A stretch of 64,000 bases of DNA, taken from Actinomadura formosensis NBRC 14204. Lineage in GTDB: Bacteria > Actinomycetota > Actinomycetes > Streptosporangiales > Streptosporangiaceae. Below, in pieces: positions 7,782-16,809 of this stretch. The position numbers were made by a program, and so were the translations under genes. The stretch is taken from NCBI RefSeq assembly GCF_001552155.1, contig NZ_BCQQ01000006.1, positions 1-64,000 on the forward strand. Direction: 5' to 3'. The notes beneath the pieces are model-generated. The model saw nothing but the letters and a program-made list of their open reading frames with translations, searched no databases and was not told the origin of the DNA. Position 1 is the stretch's first letter. Each line of letters begins with the position of its first letter.

Positions 7782-8306
7782 TCAGCCCATGCTCTTGGCA
7801 CCGTCCAGGGACTCGCGGATGATGTCGGCGTGGCCGGCGTGCTGGGCCGTCTCGGTGATGATGTGCATGAACACCCGGCGGGCCGACCAGTGCGTTTCGG
7901 TGAACCACGGGGCCTTCGGCAGCGGCTGGACGGCGTCCAGGTCGGGCAGGCTCGCGACCAGGTCGTCCGTCCGGCGGGCCACCTCGGCATAGGCGTCCAG
8001 GACACCGGCCAGCGTCTCGCCGGGGAGCATCCGGAACTCGTCCGCCCGCCGCTGCCAGTCCTCCTCGGTCATCTCGGTGAAGTCGCCCATCGCGGACGGG
8101 CCGTCCAGGATGAAGTTCGCCCAGTTCCGCTCGCCCGAGGTGACGTGCTTGATGAGGCCGCCCAGGCACAGCTCGCTGGCGGTGGTCCGCAGCCCGGCCT
8201 GCTCGTCGGTGAGGTCGCGGGTGGTGAAGCGCAGGAAGTGCCGGTGCTTCGCGAGCATCGCCAGCAGGTCGGTGCGCTCGCCCGTCATCTGCTCGTTCAC
8301 GGTCAT
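7782..8306 (-). CDS. DinB-family (DUF664) protein
   Basis: The 174-residue protein is a four-helix-bundle DinB/DUF664 member: residues 15-45 hold the first helix (LLAMLAKHRHFLRFTT), followed by LIKHVTSGERNWANF and HIITETAQHAGHADIIRE. The conserved His of HVTSGE and two His of AQHAGHAD are the expected metal ligands. Many actinobacterial members are thiol-dependent transferases, but activity cannot be assigned. It is divergent from a WYL regulator, a recurrent pairing, and may be its target. Confidence 0.88.
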   Translation of the reverse strand: MTVNEQMTGERTDLLAMLAKHRHFLRFTTRDLTDEQAGLRTTASELCLGGLIKHVTSGERNWANFILDGPSAMGDFTEMTEEDWQRRADEFRMLPGETLAGVLDAYAEVARRTDDLVASLPDLDAVQPLPKAPWFTETHWSARRVFMHIITETAQHAGHADIIRESLDGAKSMG

Positions 8307-8404
8307 GTCCGCCGCCCTTCGTCGTTTCCCGCCTCGTCGGTCAACGACCACGCTAGGAACCATTGCGGCCACTTTCCGGCCTGAATTACCGGAGAATCGG
8401 GACC

Positions 8405-9367
8405 ATGGCGAACACGAGCTCCCGGACGCTGCGGCTCCTGTCGTTGTTGCAGACCCATCGGTACTGGTCCGGGACGGAGCTGGCCGATCGGCTGGGCGTC
8501 TCCGTCCGCACCCTGCGCCGGGACGTCGACCGGCTGCGTGAGCTGGGCTATCCGGTCGAGGCGCAGCGCGGCGTCGACGGCGGCTACCAGTTGGCCGCCG
8601 GCGCGGCCCTGCCGCCGCTGGTGATCGACGATGAGGAGGCGGTCGCGCTGGCCGTGGGCCTGCAGGCCGCGGCGCAGGGCGCGGTGGAGGGCATCGCCGA
8701 GTCGTCGGTGCGGGCGCTGGCGAAGGTGGTGCAGGTGATGCCGGTCCGGCTGCGCCGCCAGGTGGAGGCGCTGCGTGCGATGACGGTGCCCGCCGGCTGG
8801 GGAGGGTCCGCCGCGCCGGACATCGACCCGGCCGTCCTCACCGTGATCGCGCTCGCCTGCCGGGACAGTGAACGGCTCCGCTTCCGCTACACCGCCGCTC
8901 AAGGTCACCGGACCGACCGGCAGGTCGAGCCGTACCGCCTCGTTCCGCTCGGCCGCCGCTGGTATCTGGTCGCCTACGACCTCGACCGGCACGACTGGCG
9001 CACCTTCCGGGTCGACCGGCTCACCGGACCGGAGGCCACCGGCGCCCGGTTCCGGCCCCGCGACCTGCCCGCCGCCGACGCCGCCGAGTTCGTCCGCGGC
9101 GCCCTGAGGGAGATACCGCACCCGCACCGGGTGGAGGCACTGATCGACGCCCCGGCCGCGGTCGTGCGCGAACGGATCGGCCGATGGAGCACGGTCGAGG
9201 AGGTGGACGCCGAGCAGTGCCGCGTCACCCTCACCACCGACTCCCTGAACTGGGCGATCATGGCCCTGGGCGTGGCCGGAGCCGACTTCCGCGTCCTGGA
9301 ACCCCCCGAACTGCGAGCCCGGCTGCACGACTGGGGCACCCGTTTCATCCGCGCATGCTCACGCTGA
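8405..9367 (+). CDS. HTH/WYL-domain transcriptional regulator
   Basis: The 320-residue regulator has an N-terminal winged helix (RTLRLLSLLQTHRYW, then LADRLGVSVRTLRRDVDRLR at about residues 25-45) and a WYL domain in which the W-Y-L triad reads RRWYLVAYDLDRHDWRTFRV. WYL regulators sense nucleotides or other small ligands. The start at 8405 is preceded by a short leader, and the intergenic gap to the divergent DinB gene is about 100 bp. It probably controls that gene and itself. Confidence 0.92.
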   Translation: MANTSSRTLRLLSLLQTHRYWSGTELADRLGVSVRTLRRDVDRLRELGYPVEAQRGVDGGYQLAAGAALPPLVIDDEEAVALAVGLQAAAQGAVEGIAESSVRALAKVVQVMPVRLRRQVEALRAMTVPAGWGGSAAPDIDPAVLTVIALACRDSERLRFRYTAAQGHRTDRQVEPYRLVPLGRRWYLVAYDLDRHDWRTFRVDRLTGPEATGARFRPRDLPAADAAEFVRGALREIPHPHRVEALIDAPAAVVRERIGRWSTVEEVDAEQCRVTLTTDSLNWAIMALGVAGADFRVLEPPELRARLHDWGTRFIRACSR

Positions 9368-9624
9368 ACGGCTCTGAGCCCGGCCGCCGAAATGATCTGA
9401 AACGCCGTCACCGCGGGCCGAGATCAAACTTGGGATCGGCATTGCCACCGTGCTTGCAACGTGACAAATGGATCTCCACCACGGCCGTTTGCTCTTGATC
9501 CCGAAATCCGGACGCACAGAGGTCTCCGAAACAGCAGATTCGGCCACCACAAAAATGGTCGTCGCTGGAAATCTCCCGCATATATGGTACCAATGCGGAG
9601 GGGGACCAGCAGCCCGGAGGCGCC

Positions 9625-10590
9625 GTGCAGGTCTGTGCGATCGGATGCGGAAACGTCGGATTCAACACACTGAAAGCCTTCCAAATCAGGGGGCACTCCG
9701 TCTTCGGCGTCGATATCAGCAAAGCCGCCCGGGGCAATGTCGCCGATTCTTTTGGCGCACATGCCGTCATCGACCGGCTTGCAGAGCTCAGCGGCATGGA
9801 CATCGTCTTCATCTGCGTTCCCACCGATCCTGACGAGGTGACCGGTCATGCCGACCTCAGCATCATGGAAGAGGTCGTCCGCGGGCTTTCATCACTGGAA
9901 TCCCGCCCCGCCTGGAGACGTCATCCGCCGGTGATCGTCCAGCGAAGCACCTGCCCACCGGGTTCGGCGGCCAGGTTTTCGGCGGAGTTCGAACACACGC
10001 CGTATGCCGTCAACCCGAGTTTCTTATCCAAGGCCACCCAGTGGGAGGACAGCGACCGCCCGCCCAGAATCGCCTATGCGGGCCCGAGCGAGGCAACTGA
10101 GGTCCTGGACGAGGTCTACAAGGAGTTCACCGGCGCCCCGAGGTATGTGTCCACGTCGTACGAGGCCGTGGAGCTGCTGAAATATATCGAGAACTCGATC
10201 GACGCCGTGCTCATCAGCCTGTGGAACGAGTATCTGCAACTGTCCGACGCGCTGGGGATGCAGCGCCGGTTCTTCGTTGAGCTCGCCAGGGAGATCACCT
10301 CGCGGGATAGATTCGCCACCACGCTGCGCGTGCCCGGCGGTTCCTTCGGAAAGTGGTGCCTCCCCAAAGACCTGTCGGCGCTCCTCGGCATGTGCGCGGA
10401 TCTCGGTGTCGCCGGTCATGTGCTCAGGGGCGCGCAGCTCACCAACCAGCAGATGAAGGACCATGGGGAGAACCTCGCCGCGACGAGCGAGTTACTGGCC
10501 TTGTCGGGCGGGCGCACGGTTCCGACGGACACCGCCGCAACCGCGCTGCTGGGCGGCTGCCAGGGCGTCCCGGGGGCGGATGGATGCTAG
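9625..10590 (+). CDS. Short UDP-glucose/GDP-mannose dehydrogenase-like protein lacking the C-terminal domain
   Basis: GTG 9625 (GGAGG 4 nt upstream) starts a 321-residue protein with a GCGNVG dinucleotide motif (7-12), CVPTDP (64-69), QRSTCPPG (106-113), the central-helix Lys in LLKYIENS (184-191) and a catalytic-Cys segment GGSFGKWCLPKDLSAL with Cys245. It ends right after this central domain; ordinary UDP-sugar dehydrogenases (about 430 residues) add a C-terminal nucleotide-sugar domain. The Cys motif has extra residues compared with FGGSCFPKD. The stop overlaps the next start (ATGCTAG). Substrate unknown. Confidence 0.82.
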   Translation: MQVCAIGCGNVGFNTLKAFQIRGHSVFGVDISKAARGNVADSFGAHAVIDRLAELSGMDIVFICVPTDPDEVTGHADLSIMEEVVRGLSSLESRPAWRRHPPVIVQRSTCPPGSAARFSAEFEHTPYAVNPSFLSKATQWEDSDRPPRIAYAGPSEATEVLDEVYKEFTGAPRYVSTSYEAVELLKYIENSIDAVLISLWNEYLQLSDALGMQRRFFVELAREITSRDRFATTLRVPGGSFGKWCLPKDLSALLGMCADLGVAGHVLRGAQLTNQQMKDHGENLAATSELLALSGGRTVPTDTAATALLGGCQGVPGADGC

Positions 10591-11795
10591 GAGAGCGCGG
10601 CGAGAAATGGTGGCAAAAGGTATTCCACGACACCTTTGTCCAGATCTTGGCTGGAATTCTCATAGCCGCCGTTCTCGCACTATCTCCGCATCTGATCGAA
10701 AGTTTGACGTGGCACATTGCAGCCTATATAGTTTGCGGATTCGCCGGTCTCGGGATATGTGCAGGTGGCATCAGGACTGTGATCAGCAGAAGAGTCATCG
10801 ACCGTGCAGGTTCACATAATACGGCGAATGAGATCGAGCAGCCGGTTTCCGGACGCGGCGACCTGGAGATACTGGCGCGCGAGGCGATCGGGGCCCTCGG
10901 GTTGAAGGTCACGGTCCGGGACGCCGAACTCCAGGCGACACCGCAGGTGGTATCGACCTTCGTCGACCTGAACATGCGGCGCGAAGCCACCGGTCTCATG
11001 GGCTACTACGACGCGGTCCGTTTTCTTCCCGTCACCCTGCCCAAGCAGAGGCATCCGGGCGGCCCCTACGAGATGGAGGTCGTCCGGGTCGACTATTCCC
11101 TGATCGCTCTCGTCAGCGATCCCGTTTCGCCCGCGACCGTCCGGGAGTCGGTCATGCGGCGGATCAGCCGCTTACCCAACGTCGACCCGGCGATACGCAG
11201 CGAATGGCGGGAAGGCCGCGTGGGGCTGCTGGGAACACAGCTCTGCCTCATCACCTCGGACCGGAAGATCCTGCTCAGAAGGCGGGGAGTCAACGTCCTC
11301 TTCGCCCGGAACCGCTGGGACGTCTCGGTCAGCGGTTTCTGCGGCACCGTCGATCTCGACGGTGAGTCGATACTGAACCCCTGCCTGACGGCGGAGCACG
11401 AGACGCTCAGAGAGATCGGCCATGTGCGCGCCGACCCGCGCAATCTGCGCATGCTGGGCGTGGTTCGCAACACGAACACGGGTGCCTTCGACATCCTCCT
11501 GGCCTGGGAGACCGACTCGGACTCCAGAGCCATCATGAAACTCCTGACGGCCAAGAACGCCCGGGAGAACACGGTTTTCGACACCGGCGTCCGGGCGATC
11601 GAACGCTACGTCTGGGACTCCAAGAACCTCCTCGTCAACCTGGACGCCGAGGACATGGAGTTCGCCTGGGACAGGTGCGGCGTCAAGGCCGAGGACTTCG
11701 AACCCCAGTCCCTGCTGTGCCTTGACCTGACCTTACGGATGTTCGCGAGCGACCGGGAACACGGGTTCCTGCGGCAAGGAGGTCCGGAAAATTGA
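10584..11795 (+). CDS. Membrane-anchored protein with degenerate Nudix-like domain
   Basis: ATG 10584 overlaps the stop of the dehydrogenase-like gene. The 403-residue protein has two N-terminal transmembrane helices (about 17-36 and 42-64), a linker, and a cytoplasmic region. Residues 210-310 look Nudix-like (LCLITSDRKILLRRRG, WDVSVSGFCGTVD, then MLGVVRNTNTGAFDILL), but the Nudix box is reduced to AEHETLREIG around 270-279 without the REUxEE glutamates, so hydrolysis is doubtful. I know no named family for the whole protein. A decayed homologue lies at 19818-20198. The stop overlaps the TTG start of the Nudix hydrolase. Confidence 0.75.
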   Translation: MLGERGEKWWQKVFHDTFVQILAGILIAAVLALSPHLIESLTWHIAAYIVCGFAGLGICAGGIRTVISRRVIDRAGSHNTANEIEQPVSGRGDLEILAREAIGALGLKVTVRDAELQATPQVVSTFVDLNMRREATGLMGYYDAVRFLPVTLPKQRHPGGPYEMEVVRVDYSLIALVSDPVSPATVRESVMRRISRLPNVDPAIRSEWREGRVGLLGTQLCLITSDRKILLRRRGVNVLFARNRWDVSVSGFCGTVDLDGESILNPCLTAEHETLREIGHVRADPRNLRMLGVVRNTNTGAFDILLAWETDSDSRAIMKLLTAKNARENTVFDTGVRAIERYVWDSKNLLVNLDAEDMEFAWDRCGVKAEDFEPQSLLCLDLTLRMFASDREHGFLRQGGPEN

Positions 11796-12331
11796 GCGCA
11801 CTCACCCGGGTGTCTCGGAAAGTCGTCTACACCAACCCCTGGCTCACCGTCTACGAGGACAGGATCAACCGCAGCGGAAAGCCCGGGATCTACGGTGTCG
11901 TCGAACGCCCGGACTCGGTCGTCATCAGCGTGAAGTCCCCCGGCGGGAACCTCCTGATGCTCAACAGCTTCCGCTACCCGACCGGCGAATGGTCCCTTGA
12001 GCTTCCGATGGGCGGGATCGACGGCGGCGAGTCCCCCGCCGGCGCGGCGCGGCGCGAACTGCGCGAGGAGACCGGTGTCCGATGCGACGATCTCCAAGAG
12101 CGCGGCTGGTTCTACGCCCTGCCCGGCCTGAGCGACCAGAAGGTCTACGTGTTCTCCGGCTCGGCCCCCGACGGGACCTTCGGGGGCGACATCGCCGAGC
12201 ACAGCGAAGAAGACCTGGGCAGTACCGCGTCGGTCGCCGCGAACCGCCTGGGCGAGATATACCGGCAGGGCCGGATCACCGACAGCCTGACCCTGTGCGG
12301 CCTGCTCATCGCCGGTTTCCACTTCACCTGA
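11792..12331 (+). CDS. Nudix hydrolase (ADP-ribose/nucleotide-sugar pyrophosphatase-like)
   Basis: A TTG start at 11792 is set by the perfect AAGGAGGT at 11775-11782 and by overlap with the previous stop (TTGA). The 179-residue product has an intact Nudix box at residues 74-96 (G-x5-E-x7-REL-x-EE-x-GV) after the upstream LELPMGG that is usual in ADP-ribose pyrophosphatases. Such enzymes split X-linked nucleoside diphosphates such as ADP-ribose or UDP-sugars. Coupling to a nucleotide-sugar dehydrogenase-like gene suggests nucleotide-sugar turnover (inference). Confidence 0.88.
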   Translation: MSALTRVSRKVVYTNPWLTVYEDRINRSGKPGIYGVVERPDSVVISVKSPGGNLLMLNSFRYPTGEWSLELPMGGIDGGESPAGAARRELREETGVRCDDLQERGWFYALPGLSDQKVYVFSGSAPDGTFGGDIAEHSEEDLGSTASVAANRLGEIYRQGRITDSLTLCGLLIAGFHFT

Positions 12332-12358
12332 CCGCGGTCTTGGGCGACAGGCCGCAAG

Positions 12359-13144
12359 TCAACGCAGTGGGTGGACGCGCAGGGCCGTGAACTCGAACTC
12401 GCAGTTGTCGGCACGCAGGCCGATCGAACCGGAGCGGGCGATCGGCGGGCCGTGCTCGCCGCCGTCCACGGCCTCCAGCAGTTCGCGGCCGTTCCGGGAG
12501 ACGGCGATGGTGACCAGTGAGCGGCCGTTGGAGGTGATCCGGACGCCGAACGACTGCCACGCACCGAACCGGAACGGGGCCCGGACCTGGCCGAGTGTGA
12601 CGTAGGTGCCGCCGTTCTCGGTGCCGCCGGTCAGCTTCTTCTTCACCACCAGCAGCCCGTCCCGCCGGTTCAGCGAAGCCACGTAGAGCTCGGTCTGGTC
12701 CTGGCGGCGCAGCATCAGGTGGACGCCGTCGCTCGGCCTGGTCGGTGCGCGCCCGCCGCCGGCCACGAACCGCAGGGTGCGGATCCTCAGCGTGACCTGG
12801 ACGTCGTCGAAGTCGGTACGGCGCGTGTTCATCCGGAACACGCTCGACCCCGTGCCGGTGGACGACCGGGCGTCGGGGGTGGCGCCGTCGGGCGGACCCG
12901 ACCAGCCGACGCCGTTCCGGGCGAAGAAGGATCCGCTGGTCACGTCCCAGTCCGGGGAGCGGCGCGCGTCGGAGGCGCGGGGGTTCCAGTGCGCGTACTC
13001 GTTGGTGATCAGCCGGTCGCGTCCGGACGTCGCGGGCGCGAAGTCCGCGCCGCCGGAGCCGAGGCCACCGGTCACCGACCAGACGGCCGGGGGGATCGCG
13101 GCGACGGCGAGGGCCCCCGCGATGATGGCCTGCCGGGAGGGCAT
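12359..13144 (-). CDS. Secreted LamG/concanavalin-fold-like protein of the polysaccharide operon
   Basis: The 261-residue product starts with a signal peptide or anchor (MPSRQAIIAGALAVAAIPPA) and continues as a beta-rich extracellular domain with DFDDVQVTLRIRTLRF, LMLRRQDQTELYVASLNRR, SFGVRITSNGRSLVTIAV and FEFTALRVHPLR, the pattern of LamG/DUF1080-like jelly rolls that bind or cleave glycans. The C-terminal domain of the 15268-16809 deacetylase has a similar ending (FEIAARDQSTLIFHEPTLDP). Last gene of the six-gene operon, 3 bp after the preceding stop. Function not known. Confidence 0.75.
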   Translation of the reverse strand: MPSRQAIIAGALAVAAIPPAVWSVTGGLGSGGADFAPATSGRDRLITNEYAHWNPRASDARRSPDWDVTSGSFFARNGVGWSGPPDGATPDARSSTGTGSSVFRMNTRRTDFDDVQVTLRIRTLRFVAGGGRAPTRPSDGVHLMLRRQDQTELYVASLNRRDGLLVVKKKLTGGTENGGTYVTLGQVRAPFRFGAWQSFGVRITSNGRSLVTIAVSRNGRELLEAVDGGEHGPPIARSGSIGLRADNCEFEFTALRVHPLR

Positions 13145-13147
13145 CGG

Positions 13148-13954
13148 CTACCCCGTGTCGAGCGCCGTGCAGAAACCGCGCGCGCGAAGCCCGCTGATGA
13201 TCGTCGGGAGGGCCTCGATGGTGGTGGCGGAGTTGGCGACGCCGTCGTGCATCAGCACCACCGAGCCGGGGACCGCCTGGTCGAGGACGGTGGCGGCGAT
13301 GTCGGCGGGACGCCGCCCGCGCCAGTCGGTGGTATCGACCGACCAGCGGACGACTCGCAACCCGAGCGCGCGGGCCTGGCCGTCCACGATGCCGTCGGTG
13401 TCGCCGAACGGCGGCCGGAACTGGGTGGGGCGCGGCGCACCCGCGCGGGTGATCGCGGCGTTGGTGTCGGCGAGCTGGCGGCGGACGGCGGCGGTGTCGA
13501 GGTCGGTCATGTGCGGGTGGTCCCAGCTGTGGTTCTGGGCGAGATGCCCGCCGGCGACGACCGCGCGGACCAGGTCCGGATGCGCGGTGGCCTTCTCGCC
13601 CATCATGAAGAACGTGGCGCGGACGTTGTAGGCGCGCAGGACCTCAAGGATCTGCGGCGTGTAGACGTCGGGGCCGTCGTCGAAGGTGAGAGCGACCCGT
13701 CCGCGCCTGCACACGTTGCTCGTGTCGGCGTTCTGGAGCATGGCGCGGGAGACGACGGTCTTGGCGCGGGCGGTGTCACCACCGCTGGGCTGCGGGAACA
13801 GCGCGTCCTGGGCGAGTGGAGTGATCGCGGCGAGTGCGAGGGCGCCGAAGCCCAGTTCGAGCAGGTGGCGGCGCAGCTGTCGGCGCGGGTGCCGTTCGCG
13901 GCGGGTGGGACGGCCGGGCCGCGTGGGCCCGGCCGTCCTCTTCTTCCTCGTCAT
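13148..13954 (-). CDS. Membrane-anchored polysaccharide deacetylase (NodB/CE4)
   Basis: From ATG 13954 the 268-residue protein has a basic N terminus, one transmembrane helix (about 35-52), and a complete NodB domain: TFDDGPD (motif 1, metal and base Asp), HSWDHPHM (motif 2, His-x3-His), RPPFGD (motif 3), WSVDTTDW (motif 4) and VLMHDG (motif 5). CE4 enzymes remove N- or O-acetyl groups from chitin-like polymers or peptidoglycan outside the membrane. The start overlaps the preceding stop (ATGA), showing translational coupling. Confidence 0.92.
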   Translation of the reverse strand: MTRKKRTAGPTRPGRPTRRERHPRRQLRRHLLELGFGALALAAITPLAQDALFPQPSGGDTARAKTVVSRAMLQNADTSNVCRRGRVALTFDDGPDVYTPQILEVLRAYNVRATFFMMGEKATAHPDLVRAVVAGGHLAQNHSWDHPHMTDLDTAAVRRQLADTNAAITRAGAPRPTQFRPPFGDTDGIVDGQARALGLRVVRWSVDTTDWRGRRPADIAATVLDQAVPGSVVLMHDGVANSATTIEALPTIISGLRARGFCTALDTG

Positions 13955-15249
13955 AGGCCCTGATCCATAAGGGAGAAGTCGTCGACGATGAGGGTGCCGA
14001 CGCCGGGCAGCGCGACGCCGAAGCTGATGTTGGTGGCGCCCGAGGGCACGGCGGGAGTCGTGACGAGCGTCTGCTGCCAGGTGTTCGTCTGCGTGAGGGT
14101 GGGACCGTTCGTCCAGAACGTCCATACTCCGGTGGCGCTGCGGTAGTAGATGCTCATCTTGGCGTGCACCGCCGACGACCAGGTGCCCTTGTACCAGACC
14201 CCGAGCCGGTATGCGTGGCCTGGTGTCGCGGCGGGCGCGCAGGTGCCGGCGTCCTGTTTCGTGACGAGCTTCCGGTCGCCGTCGGTGTACGCGGTGACGT
14301 CGACCCGCTCGGCGTACTGCCCGGTATGCGAGGCGCTCGTCCGCGACCAGGTGTAGGTGTTACTCCCGTATCCGCCGAGCTGGAAGCAGTCGGGGACGTT
14401 GCCGGTCGCGGTCTCCAGCGACGGGTTCTGAACGCTCGTCGGCGACGGCGGCCCGTCGACGGGTGGTTGCAGGCTTCCGCCGATGACCTGGTCGACCGTC
14501 TTCACCTGCGTCCCGTTCGCCGATCTCGGCGCCAGCCAGTCGAGGAACGATGAGAGGGTGGACGGGCTGATGGCATAGGTGTTGTCGCAGCCGTTGCAGA
14601 CGTGGTGGATGACGAGCTGCACCCATCCCCCGCCGTGCGTTTCCGCCTGGGTGACGTAGCCCTGGAGCTGGGCGAGCGTCGTGTCCGTTTTGACCGAGTC
14701 GGGGGTCTGGGTGAAGTAGGCGTCGGCGGGCGGGATCGTCTCGGCGTAGCCGCACCCGTTGCAGCTGCCGGGCGAGACGACCCCGCCGACCGTCCGGGCG
14801 CTGTTGTAGCCGCAGTCGTGCACCACCTGCTCGGACGTACCGTCGGCGTTCCCGTACGGGTAGGCGAAGTTCTTGATGGTGAAGCCCATGTTCAGTAACG
14901 CGACGCGGTCGTCGCAGACCTGCCGCTGCTGCTCGGCGACGGACAGCGTGGGCAGGTCGGCGTGCGTGATGGTGTGCCCGGCGATCTCGTTCCCGGCGGA
15001 CTCCAGCGACTCGATCTCCGCCTGCGTCATGTAGCCGGACGTCCCGACCCGCGCGCTGTTGATGAAGAACGTCCCTTTCATTCCGTGGCCGGCGAGCACC
15101 GGACGGGCGTTGTCGTACTGGTCCTGCGACCCGTCGTCGAACGTCAGCGACACGACCGTGCCGGTTTCGGCGCGTGCGGGCGCCGGGACGAGGACGAACG
15201 CGGTGACCAGCGTCGTGGCGAAGAGGAGAAGGATTCGTGGATGCATCAT
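13951..15249 (-). CDS. Secreted polysaccharide deacetylase with C-terminal carbohydrate-binding-like domain
   Basis: A signal peptide (residues 1-27, ending PAPARAE) leads to a NodB-like domain with SLTFDDGS, HTITHADL and FAYPYGNAD, then a Pro-rich linker near 265-275 and a roughly 150-residue beta-sandwich (VQNPSLET ... GTLIVDDFSLMDQ) typical of CBM-like modules. Six Cys in CDD, HDCGY, CNGCGY and CNGCDN segments suggest disulfides. Probably acts on a secreted N-acetylated polysaccharide. 432 residues; 18 bp downstream of the previous gene and coupled to the next. Confidence 0.9.
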   Translation of the reverse strand: MMHPRILLLFATTLVTAFVLVPAPARAETGTVVSLTFDDGSQDQYDNARPVLAGHGMKGTFFINSARVGTSGYMTQAEIESLESAGNEIAGHTITHADLPTLSVAEQQRQVCDDRVALLNMGFTIKNFAYPYGNADGTSEQVVHDCGYNSARTVGGVVSPGSCNGCGYAETIPPADAYFTQTPDSVKTDTTLAQLQGYVTQAETHGGGWVQLVIHHVCNGCDNTYAISPSTLSSFLDWLAPRSANGTQVKTVDQVIGGSLQPPVDGPPSPTSVQNPSLETATGNVPDCFQLGGYGSNTYTWSRTSASHTGQYAERVDVTAYTDGDRKLVTKQDAGTCAPAATPGHAYRLGVWYKGTWSSAVHAKMSIYYRSATGVWTFWTNGPTLTQTNTWQQTLVTTPAVPSGATNISFGVALPGVGTLIVDDFSLMDQGL

Positions 15250-15267
15250 CGGACTCCAGGAAATCGC

Positions 15268-16809
15268 TCAGCCCGCGCGGAGCGGGTCGAGCGTCGGTTC
15301 GTGGAAGATCAGGGTGCTCTGGTCGCGCGCCGCGATCTCGAACTTCAGGCCTCCTTTGCCGAGCCGCGGGTCGATCGTGGCGTGCAGCGGCGCGCCGCCC
15401 GCCACGGCGACGGTGAGCCGGGTGCCGCGCACCTCGATCCGGACGTCCCGCGCTCCCGCGCGCGACGCGATCGGCCGCCGGCCGAGCACGACCGGGTCCC
15501 GGTCGTCGACCCGCTGCCTGACCAGGACGGACGCGGTGCCGACGACGACCTCGACGCGGCCGCGGCGGTCCACGGCCGCGCCGTCCCGGACCGCGATCAC
15601 CGCGCTGGTGCGCGGGTCGATCCCGAAGACCGACGTGGTCACCCGGTAGTCCGTCCACCGGCTGGTGTTGACGCCGCCGAGCAGGCAACTCCCGTAGACA
15701 TCGCTGGTCACCCGCAGGTCGGAGGCGTGGCGCCGGCAGGTCGCCAGGTCGCCCGTCCACGGCAGCGCCCACAGGTCGTGCGGCGGCGGGGTGGGGACGG
15801 CGCCGCGGATCATCTCCAGCAGATCGGACACCGACGTGGTGGCGCGGACGCCGATCCGGCCGAGCGCCCAGCGCGGTGAATCCGCCGTCAGCGCGTCCAC
15901 ATGGCCGGTCGGGACGTTCTCGCCCACGAACGCCTCAGCGAACCCCGCGTGCCGGAGCAGTGCGGGCAGTTCCGCCGCGATCCGCGGGTCGTTGCCGGAC
16001 CCTCCCGGCCGACCGAACGGGTAGGAGAACGCCGTCACCCGGTGCCCGAGCGTCTTGCGGAAGAAGCGCTGGCTGCGGGCCAGATCACGGCGGACGCGGG
16101 CACGCCAATGCCCGATCGTCTCCCGCTTTCCGTCCACGAGGATCAGGTTCGGCATCGGCGCAGCGACGTCCCCGGGGATCCGGGCGAGGTCGTGCAGGCC
16201 GTCACTGTGCGAGCCGAATTCCCAGCGCCCGGTCGCGGCGAGGTCCTCGACCTGCCGGGTCGACAGGTAGTAGGACGGCGTGCCCGGCTGGACGATCTTC
16301 CCGGTGGTGAGGAAGCCTGCCGCGGTGAAGCCGTGCTCCTTCAGCACCGGGTCGGCGGTCGTCCAGTCGGTGAGCCGGCCGTCGTCGAAGGTGATCAGCA
16401 GGGCGCGGGGCGGCAGGTCGACGGGCCGGCGCGCGAGCAGGTCCTCCACGTCCCGCAGCCGGACCGTCCGGTACCCGGCCGCCGCCAGCGCCGCCATGTG
16501 CTCACCGAACAGTTCGCGTGACAGCGTGCTGCCGGTGTGGCCGGTGCCGGACACCCCGTGATACGTCAGGACGAGCACTGATCCCGGATAGCGGGGAAGC
16601 GCCGCCGCGGTTCGCGCCGTCCCCGGATCCAGCCGGACGGCCAGCGCCTCCTTCTGTCCCGGGTCGAATGGACGGCTCAACGTCACCCACGTGGTGAGCG
16701 CGAGACCGAGCGCGCACAGGAACACCAGGCCGGTGAACGCCCGGAACAGCCGGGTGGACCGGGCGGGCGGCGGCCTGTCCCACGGCGCGGGCTCCACCCG
16801 CTCAGCCAT
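15268..16809 (-). CDS. Membrane-anchored polysaccharide deacetylase with LamG-like C-terminal domain
   Basis: ATG 16809 overlaps the end of the glycosyltransferase gene by 8 bp. The 513-residue protein has one N-terminal transmembrane helix (about 22-44), a NodB domain of the PgaB/IcaB type (LVLTYHGVSG, LLITFDDGR, FGSHSDGLHDL, FSYPFGRPGG), then a C-terminal beta-rich domain from about residue 350 ending KFEIAARDQSTLIFHEP. The YHG plus FDDG pattern fits deacetylases that act on nascent poly-N-acetylhexosamine at the cell surface. The context supports processing of the polymer made by the adjacent GT2. Confidence 0.9.
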   Translation of the reverse strand: MAERVEPAPWDRPPPARSTRLFRAFTGLVFLCALGLALTTWVTLSRPFDPGQKEALAVRLDPGTARTAAALPRYPGSVLVLTYHGVSGTGHTGSTLSRELFGEHMAALAAAGYRTVRLRDVEDLLARRPVDLPPRALLITFDDGRLTDWTTADPVLKEHGFTAAGFLTTGKIVQPGTPSYYLSTRQVEDLAATGRWEFGSHSDGLHDLARIPGDVAAPMPNLILVDGKRETIGHWRARVRRDLARSQRFFRKTLGHRVTAFSYPFGRPGGSGNDPRIAAELPALLRHAGFAEAFVGENVPTGHVDALTADSPRWALGRIGVRATTSVSDLLEMIRGAVPTPPPHDLWALPWTGDLATCRRHASDLRVTSDVYGSCLLGGVNTSRWTDYRVTTSVFGIDPRTSAVIAVRDGAAVDRRGRVEVVVGTASVLVRQRVDDRDPVVLGRRPIASRAGARDVRIEVRGTRLTVAVAGGAPLHATIDPRLGKGGLKFEIAARDQSTLIFHEPTLDPLRAG

